In this document: piece after piece, positions 29,836 to 58,690 of the stretch
Layout: each line of letters starts with the position of its first letter
Position numbering within the stretch: position 1 is the first letter of the stretch
DNA from: Strigops habroptila
Taxonomy: Eukaryota > Chordata > Aves > Psittaciformes > Psittacidae
Length of the DNA: 64,000 nt
Assembly: GCF_004027225.2 (NCBI RefSeq)
Contig: NC_044282.2
Location: 62,175,725 to 62,239,724, forward strand
Reading direction: 5' to 3'
Notes under the pieces: generated by a model
What the model was told of the DNA's origin: nothing
Databases searched by the model: none
What the model saw: only the letters and a program-made list of their open reading frames with translations
Position numbers and translations under genes: made by a program

Positions 29836-30170
29836 TGCTCTGATTAACCAGCAGGTCGAGGGAGGGGATTCTCCCCCTCTGCTCTGCCCTGTTGAGACTC
29901 CCCCCTGCAGTCCTGCGTCCAGGTCAGGAGGCAACACCATAAGAAGGATGTGGAGCCGTTGGAGTGAGACCAGAGGAGGCCACAGAGATGCTCCAAGAGC
30001 TGGAGCACCTCTGCTATGGAGACAGGCTGAGAGAGCTGGGCTTGTTCAGCCTGGAAAAGAGAAGGCTCCTTAAGGGGAGACCTTAGAGCAGCTTCCAGTG
30101 CCTAAAGGGGCTGACAAGAAAGCTGGAGAGGGGCCTGTGGGGATAGGACAAGGGGAATGGCTTTAAACTC
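29836..30170 (+). mobile_element. CR1 LINE, fragment lacking its 3' end
   Basis: CR1 sequence runs from GATTAACCAGCAGGTCGAGG through GACAGGCTGAGAGAGCTGG to GGAATGGCTTTAAACT and then stops. Unlike the other copies it lacks the terminal about 200 bp, so a later deletion is likely. Confidence 0.85.
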
Positions 30171-31006
30171 CCTCCAGCCCTGCCACGAATCCCCGGACCA
30201 TGCTGAGGCATTTCCGTGTTGCACACCTGGTGTGACACACACGAGAGCTGCAACAGTCCGGTTTGCAAACAGCTTCTTGGCTGTTTAATCAGTAACTCAA
30301 AGCCGGAGCTCAGGTGGGGCTCCAGCTGAGAAGCACCCTAACGGATGAACTTCCACCTTTCTTTTTAATTTCGTGCCCCAAAAAGAGCACTTTGGAGCAG
30401 CTCTTTGCAAACCTGGATCTGTCCCATCCATCTGTCTACACTGGCTGGTTTTCACTCCTTGCAATACCCTGTGCGTTCCTGGGAAGCCAGTGAGACAAAT
30501 ACCTTTCCTCTTTGGGGGTTATGTGAGCTGAGTTTGCCTGGCCTCAGCCAGGTGCATGTCCAGAGAGGTGGAGAAAGCAACCCACAGCAACCCTCCTTCA
30601 TGCCAGCCCTGCCCAGTTTGCAACCCAAAAGCCACATGAAGAGGAAATTTTGGATCCATTTGGATCTTCCAAGACCCATATACCACATTAATTATTATTC
30701 TCAACAGAGGGAGAACTCAAGCCTCTTCCCTTCCGGCTCAGATGACATTTTTGAGGGTTTAAAGGGTTTATCCCTCTAAAAATAAAAGAGCAAATCGATA
30801 CAAATCAGTATCATCCTTGCAGGGGAGAAGGCAACTGTCTTGCTTGGCCCATTGTGCTTTTTCCTGTTTTTTTCCAAAGCTCTCTGCTAAATTCAGCTTG
30901 GCTGGGAGGTCACATTATTGAACCACAGCTGCAGGTACCTGTGCTGGGAAGCTGCAGCCCGAAACCTTCACCCAGGTTTCATGTGTGGAGGAGAAAATGG
31001 TGAGTG
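30171..31006. other. no gene seen; upstream flank of PTK2B
   Basis: Moderately AT-rich sequence between a truncated CR1 and the 30-bp minisatellite. I see no exon or repeat in it. Confidence 0.4.
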
Positions 31007-31328
31007 ATGGGGACACAGAGGTATTGCTCTGGAGGCATCAGGGGCACAGAGGTGTTGCACTGGAGGTGCTGGGGTCACAGAGGTGCTGCTTTGGAGGTGG
31101 CAAGGACACAGAGGTACTGCTGTGGAGGTGCTGGGGACACAGAGGTGCTGTTCCAGAGGTGCTGGGGTCACAGAGGTGCTGCTCCAGAGGTGCTGGGGGC
31201 ACAGAGGTGCTGCTCCAGAGGTGCTGGGGACACAGAGGTGCTGCTCCAGAGGTGCTGGGGACACAGAGGTGTTGCTCTGGAGGTGCTGGGGTCACAGAGG
31301 TGCTGCTCTGGAGGTGACAAGGACACAA
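31007..31328. repeat. 30-bp minisatellite upstream of PTK2B coding exon 1
   Basis: About eleven copies of a 30-bp unit (core GAGGTGCTGCTCCAGAGG plus GTGCTGGGGACACA) lie about 240 bp before the first coding exon of PTK2B. Because 30 is a multiple of three, long repetitive open frames run on both strands; these are not genes. Confidence 0.92.
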
Positions 31329-31609
31329 GGTTTGGCTCAGAGGAGCTGGCCTTGGGGTCCTGGTGGTGGTAGTGGCCATGCGAGGCCGGGGGGGTGCAGC
31401 GGGAAGGATACCCTTTGTCATGCTCTCTCTTTCTTTCTCTGTTCATCTCTATCCATCTCCATCTCTCCATCCCTTTCCTTTCCCACCCTCCCTGGGGTGT
31501 CCCTGCTGTCCCCATCCCACCCTCCCTCTCCCCACTCCGCGGGTGACTCTCCACGGTCTCTCCCGCAGGGAAGGGATGCTCAGCTCCTAGCACCCCGGGC
31601 GTGCTGAGG

Positions 31610-45085
<13,476 letters not shown>

Positions 45086-46186
45086 GAGCAGGGGCAGAGG
45101 GAGGGAAGCGAAGGGGTGGGGAAGGAGAAGAGGGACCACCGTGCTACGGTCGGTGGAGATGGGAGGAGAGCGTTGCAAAGGAGCTGGCTTTTGTGTGTCT
45201 CCCATTGCCTCGCCGTCCTGCCCTTCCTGTCCCCCCTCCTCCTGCAGCCGCTCGTGTCTTTAGCATCGTCTCGTCGATCTTCTGAAGAAGGGAGGCATCT
45301 AGTGAATGGAAGGGGCTGGGGGGGACCAGGCCATCCCTAAGGGTGGCTGAAGATCCCTTTGGCTCGGCAGCTCTGCTCCCCAGCTGCCAGCAGGTCCGCG
45401 TGTCCGTCCATCAGCCTCTCCAAGGATGGCCGGCCGCAGGCGGCATGTCGTGATGGGGACCTGGACCCCGCTCCTCACCGCTGGGAGTGGGGAGCTGCGC
45501 GGGGGTCCCAGGAGCCACCGGAGAGGTGGCTGGAGGGACTGTTTGCATTTCCTTGTACATTGTATAGAAGAGTCTATTTAATGATGGGAAGCGGGTCCAT
45601 GTGCCGTGGTGGAGCCGGTTCCAGCGCCCGTAGCCAGAGCACGCCCACCCCCAAACCTGCAGAGCACAGGGAGGGATGGGACCCCATGGACCACAGCCTT
45701 CGGTGGCACAAACCAGGAGAGCAGTGCCTCTTCCAGCTGAGTTTTCTCCAAGCTGCTCTGTGTAAGCAATGACGGCAAACCACGTCTCTGTTCGGTTTGT
45801 GCTTTGAGTTGGAAACCGCACAGTTCGGGCTTTTCCCCAGCATCTTCCCACAACGTTGTTCGTTCCGGCTGATATAAACCATGCACAAAGTCCTGCTGTG
45901 CCCGTGCTTGCCTGTCGCACCCATACGGTGGTGACAAGTCCCCTGGTCACCAGCACCTCCTTAGAAAAAGTAAGGGTTGTGCTGCTCAGAGCTCTGAGCT
46001 GTCTTGCCAGTGTGGGGAAGCGCTGCCCTGGTGGCAGCATCCCTGGGAGAGCTGCTGGGGTGAACCTGGGTCTGCTGCATCCACGTCCTCTCTGGAGCCC
46101 CATTTCCCTCCTGTTGAGCCCACAATTTGTATGAGGATTGTGGACTCCCGCAGCTCCCAGAGAAGGGAACTGAACCACCATCTTAC
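45086..46186 (+). other. PTK2B 3' untranslated region and flank
   Basis: The sequence after the stop at 45,083-45,085 has no competing exon. A 3'-UTR-like AT-richer patch with TTGTACATTGTATAG occurs near 45,550-45,575. I found no clean AATAAA between the stop and the CR1 copy at 46.19 kb, so the poly(A) site is not placed. Confidence 0.5.
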
Positions 46187-46722
46187 CATACGATCAGAGA
46201 GTGGTTTGGGTTGGAAGGGACCTTAAAGCTCATCCAGTTCCAAGCCCCCTGCCATGGGCAGAGACACCTTCCACTAGACCAGGTTGCTCCAAGCCGTGTC
46301 CAACCTGGCCTTGAGCACTGCCAGGGATGGGGCAGCCACAGCTTCTCTGGGCAACCTGTGTTGCCCTCACCACCCTCACAGGGAACAACTTCTTCCTAAG
46401 ATCTCATCTAAACCTCCCCTCTGCCAGTTTAAAGCCATTCCCCCTTGTCCTGTCCCTACAGGCTCTTGTCAGAAGCCCCTCTCCAGGTTTCTTGTCAGCC
46501 CCTTCAGGCACTGGAAGCTGCTGTAAGTTCTCCCCTTAAGGAGCCTTCTCTTCTCCAGGCTGAACAGGCCCAGCTCTCTCAGCCTGTCTCCATAGCAGAG
46601 GTGCTCCAGCCCTCAGAGCATCTTCATGGCCTCCTCTGGACTCACTCCAACAGCTCCACGTCCTTCTTGTGTTATTGCCCCAGGGCTGGACACAGGACTG
46701 TGGGGGGGGGTCTCACCAGAGC
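46187..46722 (-). mobile_element. CR1 LINE, 3' fragment
   Basis: About 535 bp of minus-strand CR1 between the 3' ends of PTK2B and CHRNA2. Landmarks are GGTTTGGGTTGGAAGGGACC, CAGGGATGGGGCAGCCACAG and CTCTCAGCCTGTCTCCATAG. Confidence 0.93.
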
Positions 46723-46950
46723 GGAGCACAGCAGGAGAATCCCCTCCCTGGACTCCCAGCTCTGCAGGGCACTACAGCCCATGTACTGTGTTAAACACAC
46801 ACACATATACCCACACGCATCCATCCACACCCGGGCACGTGCTCCCTCACACATCCCATTCCCGGCTGTGCACGCCTGAGCCTGCCAGCACTGGAGGCTG
46901 CACGAGTGGCTGCAACACCCTCAGGATGTGGATGTCCCTCCATGGCACCG

Positions 46951-46956
46951 TTTATT
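46951..46956 (-). terminator. probable CHRNA2 poly(A) signal AATAAA
   Basis: The minus strand reads GCAATAAACGG about 800 bp beyond the CHRNA2 stop codon. It is the first canonical hexamer I noticed downstream of the gene. Confidence 0.45.
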
Positions 46957-47760
46957 GCAGCCCATTTCACTCCTGAAAGCGCAGTGTTTTCAAACCCCTC
47001 AGACTGCATCCAGCACAGTGACGGGTCGGTCTCCTGGAGGAGAAAACGTTGCAGGAAAAGCTGGCGTCTCTTGGGGGGTATAAGAAGAGAGTAGATGCTC
47101 AGTAAGCATGGGTCTTTCAGGGTATATGGAAGCTAGAAGTTAAAAGCTGGATTGCAGCAGTCATCAGAGCCAGGTGGTTTGGGATCTGACCGAGCTCTGG
47201 TGTGGGATAATCTGGAAGTGACCTCTGTGCCTGGGCTGGGCTTTGCAGAGCGGAGACCCCCAAGCCACGTGTCTGAGCAGGGCCCTCCATCCTGGGACCA
47301 TATCCCTTCTGTGTGAGCCATCTGAAGCATTATCACCTGCCCCGCATCATGGATGGCCCCACCAGCCTGTCATCCTAAACACCCTGCAGTCAGGATGCAT
47401 CCTAAAGCAGCTGTAAGGTCCTTTCTCTTGCCCAGCGCACTGGAGTCACAACCAGACACAGCTCTTGGGTTTTGGGTAGGATTCGGCGCAGCTTGAAGCA
47501 GATTCCTCTCCAGCTTGCACTCAAGTAATGGGGAAGCTGCACCACATCTTCCTCAATGCCAGGATGGCTGCAACTGCCCTGGGCAGGATGGCAGGCAGCC
47601 ATCCCCCCCACCATCCCCTTGGCACAGCTTTTTGCTTCACCCTACATTTCCTTTTTTAGAGTCCTCCGTGGTTGCTATTGTGCCCTCGCAGGTTGAGGCG
47701 AGGGCCAGGCTGGATGTGGGCACCACTCTCCGCTGTCCCCACTGCAGCCCGGCCTGGCCC

Positions 47761-52356
<4,596 letters not shown>

Positions 52357-53127
52357 GCTCCCTCTGCTGGCGTCCCCCATGGGCCCAGCAAAGCCCCCCC
52401 CGGAGGGACCAAGGGGAGCGATGAGCTGTGATGCTGGTGGGCGAGGAGGCTCAGCAGAGAAAGCCGCCACAGGGGACCTCTGACAGGGCGCCCCATGTGT
52501 CCCCACCATCAGCAAGTGCTGGAGGAGCCATGGATGGGGCTGGATGCGGACCAGGGTGGGTGTGCAGTTCGGGGTGCTCTGCCGAGTCACCTGCCCCACG
52601 TCTCATTCCTGGAAAGACAGCAGAGAGCAGCACTGTCACCGCGATGCCACCACAGCGCAGGCCTGGGAGCTGACAGTCCTGCTGTGGTCACCTCCAAGCC
52701 ATTGCCCGCTGCCGGCAGGGCTCGGAGCTGATCTGAGCTGCCACCATTGCAGAGACAAGGGAAAGTGTCCCCAGAGCATCCTCCCCCCACTTCACAAGAG
52801 CTCCTCATGCAGGCAGGGCATCAAGCCAGGCAGCATCGGTGGCAGCTGGGCAGCTGGGCCCCATGAGTTGACTTAAAGGAACGGGGAGCTCAGCTGTGCC
52901 CCCAGATGATTAAATAGCAAAGGTGGAGCCCAGGGCTTCAACTTTTATTGTGGTGACCAGAAAATACTGGTTTCAACCATCCTTCTGCCCTCCCTGACTC
53001 TTGCACTGGGAGCAAGGGAGGGGGAAGCATCTCAACTGCTCTAAGAGGCTGTGCTGCCCCAAATGGGCTCCTGGGGATGGTTTCACCAGTAGCACTCCCC
53101 TCTGAGAAGAGGGATCATCTTCTCACC

Positions 53128-53188
53128 ATCCATCCATCCATCTGTTCATCCATCCATCCATCCATCTCCATCCACCCATCCACCCAGG
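53128..53188. repeat. (CATC)n microsatellite
   Basis: Interrupted CATC/CACC tetramers over about 60 bp. Confidence 0.85.
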
Positions 53189-54601
53189 GATGTGCTTGGT
53201 TCCCCTGCCCAGCACAGCAAATCTCTGCAAGGGGAGGAATCACTTGCTCTGCAGCGGCCCTGAAATCTGCTCCATCTTACAAGGTGACTCCCCTGGGATC
53301 AGCCTCCCCTTTCCAGGAGGCAACTGCTTCCACCCCTGAAGAGAAGGAGCTTCCCAGCCCAGCACTGATGTTGCTGAACAAGAAGCTCCTTTGGCTTAAA
53401 TTTGCCCCCTGGCCTGGTAAAACCATGAAGCCCTCCTGAACTCATCATCATCTTCTGTGCAGTTACCAACTGATTAATGCAAGGACGGTGGAGGGGTTGG
53501 AAAACGAGAGGAGAAACACCAGCCACAGCACTGAACTGGAGGGAAAATTATGGATGTCCTCTCCTGGAAGAGATACTATATTGGAGAGTACAGGGAGTGC
53601 TGGGGGAGCTTTTTCTACTCCAGGCTTGCTTATAGGGTCACACGAGCGGGGATTTCATGGGCTCCCCAAAGCTCTGATAGATATTGGAGAGGGAAAGGAG
53701 GTGCCTTGGGTGATGCAAAGCTGTGCCTGAAACCTCTTGTACGTGGCAAATGGGGTTGGGGGGGATATAGGGGAAGAGGAGCCCATGCAGGATGTGCACC
53801 CGTGGATCACAGCGGGGACGGGTAGGATGCTAAAAGCTGGACTGGAGGATGACAGTGACTATAGCAAGCCTGGTGAAGCTCTGGGCATCCCAAAACTCAG
53901 TCAGGGAGGCAGAGAGAATAAATAACTTGTTTACTGGATTTTAAAGAAGGACAGCAGAGGATTTCTGGTTTTAAGATGGGAACTTCATGAAGAGCTGGGA
54001 AACTTTCCCTGCTGCTGCCTTCCCATCGCTCCCTGATTGCCCTCAGCACTTTGCAAACAGCTTTAATCAGGGATATTTGCAGGAAAAAAGCAGCTTCTTT
54101 CCATCCCACCCAACCTGGACCCACTGAACCCCCTTACCTGCTGCAGAGAGAGCAAGCAGGGGTCCCCCATTCCCGCTGCTGTGCCGGAGTTGGGATGCTG
54201 TGCCGTGGAGCGCTCCGGTGAGGACTGGGCTCCGGTGAAGGATGTCTCAGCTCTTACTCGAAGCAGTGGCAGTGACGACAGGGGCTGGGGGAGGAGGGAG
54301 AGCCATGCCCAGGCAGGGAAGGAGGGGAAGCCTGGGGGACCAGGGTGGGGAAGGCTGATGGGGCAGCAGCTCCCCTGGCCCTCCTCAGCCCCTGCATATT
54401 GGCAAAGCTTCCCCGGGGTTGGAAAAAGCTGGATTTGCCAGGGTTTTTTCAGCCTTTTCCAAGGCAATGCTTGGCCAGGGGAAAGGGAAGGGAGTGTTGG
54501 GTTTTGTGTGTGAGGATGGGGAGGGAGAGGGAAGGAGAACAGGAGCTGTGGAGCAGGGTAGCTGGAGGCTTACAGAATGGGGCTTTGCAGGGCACGCTGT
54601 G

Positions 54602-54690
54602 TGGGGTATTGCAGGGGGCATTGCGTGGGGTATTGCAAGGGGTACTGCATAAGGCATCACAAGGGGCATCACAGGGGGCATTGCAAAGGT
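54602..54690. repeat. short-unit tandem repeat, about 15 bp
   Basis: Five to six imperfect units of the type GGGGTATTGCAGG and GGGGCATCACAGG occur in tandem. Confidence 0.6.
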
Positions 54691-56286
54691 CCGGGCTCTT
54701 GCATGGCTAGGGGGGAGCAGGGGCTGCTTTCCCCAGTCCCCACCAGACCAGGGTTTCCCCTCTTGCCCCACAGCCCTGAAATGGGGCTTTGGTGCCAACC
54801 TGCCCATGGTTGGCAGAACTGCAGGCAGCAGCAATATCCCCTGTGCTGGAGAAAACAGGGTACAAGGACTTGAGGTTGAGGTGGCCCCATGCAGTTCCTG
54901 TCTCAGCCTGTGTTTGGCCCCCCAAAACACTGCTAAGGGGACAGTTGCAAAATCGGGATAGCAAAGGCAGGGCAATATCCAGGATCTGGGAATGGGGCAG
55001 GGGTGGGGACAGGGATACTTTGGGCAGGGGAACTGGTTCTCCCACTGCAAGAGGATGGGAAACCCAGAGCTCCCCACTGCTTCCTGACCTCCCAGGCGAA
55101 AACCCAGCCTTCTCCCCAGACCAGCCTCTCTCCTTCCTTCCTGCTAGGAAATTTAATGTGCAACCTTCCTGCAAATGAAGCCCAGGAATGTAATTTCCAG
55201 CCCTGGGGGACCTGCCTACAATTTCCTTCCTTTCCCCTGGGAGATAAACGAAGAGACAGACCTGGGCACAGAGGGCACCTGAATTTGCTGCTCCCCCTGC
55301 TCCGCTGTTGGATTCCCATCCATGAGGCTGTCCTCATCATCCTTAGGATGCTGGATACCAGGAATCCATGGGGAAGGGGACTGTGGAGCTGGTATCCCAC
55401 CATCCCACCACCCCAGCAGCAGCCAATGCGAAAGCCAGGTAGATTTTGGGTTGTCCCCTCTCCAGATCTGGGGCCGCAAATGGTGTGATGTGAAGCCCTG
55501 TCCCTGTGCTGTGGTGCAGAGCCCTGAGCCCATGGCCCGAGGCTGACTGTGAGGCCGGAAGGAGGTGTTCAGTGTTGGATGGACCCCTAAAGCTGGGGTG
55601 ATGGGGAGGAGGGGAAGATGGAGAGGTGGATGCCAGAGGGATGGGGAGCAGCTGGGAATTGCAAGGACTGCTCCAGGAGATTGATCCATCCCACCAAAGG
55701 AAGGGAATTAGGGAGAAGGATGAGTCGAGTACGACTGTAGTAAATTAATCAGGAAAAAAAAGACAACCAACATTGATTTTCCTGGGGAGGAAGAAACCAG
55801 AGCTGACTGTTGGGATGGTGGGTTGAAGGCTGGGGGGTGGGAAGCATCGTGGATGCTGTAGGGTCCATCTCCTTCACTGGGCTCCTGGCTGGGACTGATT
55901 TGGAGGTGGAGGAGCAGTTAACACCACAGACAAACTCACCCATCCTCCTTTTCCCTTGGACAGCAGAGGACAGAGAGAAAACAGACACGGAGATCACGCT
56001 GACGCCTGGCAGAGCGCAATGCATCTTTATTTTGTTGCCTGCAGCTCCTGCAGAAGTGCTGCTACCTGGGGGAGGGGGGGTTCTGCCTCTTGCCCATCCT
56101 TAGGGTGCACCATGGGGGTAGTGGGGTGCCCCGAGCCCAGTGTGCCAGGGTGGCTCTGGCCATTCCTCCTGGAGGAACCTCTGTGCTTACAAACACAGGG
56201 TGTAAGGGGAGGATTTTCTGCCTCCAGCTGCTTTCCCGCTTGCCCAAACCTCAGTGGGTTGGGAGCACTCGAGTTGCCAGCTTTGA

Positions 56287-56292
56287 TTTATT
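56287..56292 (-). terminator. candidate poly(A) signal of the secreted coiled-coil gene
   Basis: The minus strand reads GCAATAAATC here. A second AATAAA lies at 56,026-56,031. Use of either would place the CR1 copy at 56.7-57.3 kb inside the 3' untranslated region. Confidence 0.4.
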
Positions 56293-56736
56293 GCCCGGCG
56301 CTTCATCTCCAGCTACTCTCGCGCCCTCCCTGCAGCTCCACCATTACCACCCCAGGGGCAAAAAGGCTCTTCCAAGCCTGGACAAGATGCTCGCAAAGGT
56401 GAAGGATTAACCAGGGCTCTGCCCACACCAGTGATGCTGCTGGACCATTGGTGAGATGCCATCAAGCCCCAAAGAGCTGCGGTTAGTGTATAATACCCTC
56501 TGGGGAGCCCCAGGAGGTTCAGGCAAGGATCTGGGTGTGATGGTGTAGCTGTTCGTATGTGTGGCTGTCTAGCTGAGAAAAAAGGGAGCCTGTGTGGATA
56601 AAGCTCTTCCAGGGAGGAACAAAGGGGTGCAGAGGTCTGTTGGGGATGGGAAGGAGCTGCCGCATAGGGGTTTTCCCCCAGGCACAGGGCTGGGCACATG
56701 CCATGGCACCAGGCTCTACGATATGATGGCAGAGCT

Positions 56737-57305
56737 GCTGCAGGATAATTGCATCCAACATGGTGAGACTCCCCACCCTGCAGTACTGAGTCCATCTCTG
56801 GGGCCCAAACATAAGAAGGACATGGAGCTGTTGGAGTGAGTCCAGAGGAGGCCACGAAGATGCTCCGAGGGCTGGAGCACCTCTGCTATGGAGACAGACT
56901 GAGAGAGCTGGGCTTGTTCAGCCTGGGGAAGAGAAGGCTCCACAGAGACCTTAGAGCAGCTTCCAGTGCCTAAAGGGGCCAACAAGAAAGCTGGAGAGGG
57001 GCTTTTGACAAGGGCCTGTAGGGACAGGACAAGGGGGAATGGCTTTAAACGGGCAGAGGGGAGATTGAGATGAGATCTTAGGCAGAAGTTCTTCCCTGTG
57101 AGGGTGCTGAGGCCCTGGCACAGGTTGCCCAGAGGAGCTGTGGCTGCCCCATCCCTGGCAGTGTTCAAGGCCAGGTTGGACACAGGGGCTTGGAGCAACC
57201 TGCTCTAGTGGAAGGTGTCCCTGCCCATGGCAGGGGGTTGGAAATGGAGGAGCTTTAAGCTCCTCCTTCCAACCCAAATCATTCTGTGGTTCAATGATTC
57301 TATGA
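56737..57305 (+). mobile_element. CR1 LINE, 3' fragment
   Basis: About 570 bp of CR1 3' end, antisense to and just downstream of the secreted coiled-coil gene. It ends TCAATGATTCTATGA. Confidence 0.93.
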
Positions 57306-57573
57306 ACACCCAGTGCTTGGGTTACGGGTATCACATATGCAGTGGCGTTTTATGTGCAAAACATCCCGCAGCAGGCAGCAGCCTCCTGTCCCGTCCCAGC
57401 GCTGCCGGCTCCAGCACCCAGACCATTCTGCAAACATACCAGGCAACGTCTCAGACCCTGGTGCTGCGGAGAAGAGCCAGGACACCCCAGAAGCCATGGA
57501 GATGAGCCGGGTTGGGGTCCTACCAGCAAGCAAGGCCATACGCAGGGTGACGGTGGACCCCGTCGCCGCTGTC

Positions 57574-58690
57574 CTAGGGCTCGGTGACGGTGGCTTGGGC
57601 AGCCGAGCTCTGCAGGCGCTGGCTCAGCTCAGCGTCGAGGCGTTGCGAGGCATCATCGAGGGTCTGGGCCAGGCGCCCGGTGAGACGCAGCATGTGTGCC
57701 ACCACACGGACACCCTTCCGCAGCCTGGGGGGAGAAGAGTGAGCTCAGTGTCCCCTCTGTCCCCACCAGCTTCCCCAAAATGGGGTGTGGAAGGGGATGC
57801 TTCAGCACCAGGGGTCCTGCAGGGGGTCCCCAGCCTGGGAAAGGAGGTTCCCCAACTCCTCTATCCTGGTGAATGTGTTTCTCCATCACCACGTTGTGGC
57901 TCAGCTGTGCTGGGTCACTCATTTAGGGGTAACAATCCACCCTCCTGACATCCCACCCCTCACCCTGCCCTCAGAGAATGCCTTGCCAGCCCCACTGCAA
58001 TGGGTTTAGGGCAGGGACACACACATAGATGTTAACAGCAGTGGTCTGCCAAGCATCCAAACCACACATGTCACCCAAAAGCCACCATGAAGTTTATGGG
58101 ACCCTTGGGGACACCCAGACCCCCTCCCATCAGCCTGGGGTTGGCTCCCACCCATACAGTCTGGGGTATCAACTCAATGAAGCATCTCCATCCCCTTCCC
58201 ATGGCACTTACTTCTCCTTCTTCTCAGCCGTCCGTGGGTGACCAGCCTCGGCCACATGAGCCTCCAGCTCCTTGCGGACATTATCCAGGCTTTCCTGGAA
58301 TTCCAGGTTGGCCTCATGGATGGCAGGCAGCGCCTCGGTGATGATGTCCTGGTAGCGGGTCTGATTCTCCTCCAGCATGGCTGCCCTCTCCACATCCTTC
58401 AGGCTGGCCTTGGTGTCCTGCAAGAGGTTCTTGAGATGATCCAGCTCATTGCGAAAGGCAAAGGCTGGTGGCCCACGGGGGCTGCAAGGGCTGGGGGTGT
58501 GGAAGGTGATGCCGCAGCGCTGGGGGTCCTGGAGGGGGTCCCCATCCTGGGAGAGGTGGTACCCCAACTCCTCCAGCCCAATGCTGGCGGTCACGTCCTC
58601 TTCTGGTCCCCACTGTGTGGTGGCGGAGGGGACGAGGGTGCAGAGCCCCACTAGCAGGCACCAGCTGGGTCCCCATGGGACCATGGTGTC
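57574..58690 (-). CDS. predicted secreted coiled-coil protein, two coding exons, family not recognised
   Basis: Exon 58212-58690 has the ATG at 58684, and exon 57574-57724 ends in TAG; they join in phase for 207 residues. The first exon begins only 6 bp before the ATG at a CTGCAG acceptor, so a noncoding exon lies upstream. The N-terminus MVPWGPSWCLLVGLCTLVPS is a signal peptide. A short mature stretch with two Cys (CGITFHTPSPC) follows, then a long amphipathic helical region (ELDHLKNLLQDTKASLKDVE, SLDNVRKELEAHVAEA, VVAHMLRLTGRLAQTLDD) and a tail ending ATVTEP. NQT is a possible N-glycosylation site. No membrane segment follows the signal peptide, so secretion is expected. The position between CHRNA2 and EPHX2 is near where mammals have CLU, but clusterin has a different Cys pattern and about twice the length, so this is not CLU. 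Confidence 0.72.

Larger units (their letters stand above)
52357..55980. other. no gene seen between CHRNA2 and the secreted coiled-coil gene
   Basis: The 5' noncoding part of CHRNA2 should lie here, but I cannot place an exon. The stretch holds a (CATC)n microsatellite at 53,128-53,188 and a short array of about 15-bp GGGGTATTGCA-like units at 54,602-54,690. An AATAAA occurs on the minus strand at 52,944 and another on the plus strand near 53,920, with no associated coding sequence. Confidence 0.4.

Noticed and set aside
31004-31421. Long repetitive open frames on both strands
   Set aside because: They are produced by the 30-bp minisatellite, whose unit is a multiple of three.
52944-52949. 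Minus-strand AATAAA between CHRNA2 and 54 kb
   Set aside because: No minus-strand coding exon could be supported within several kb upstream of it, so it is treated as chance.
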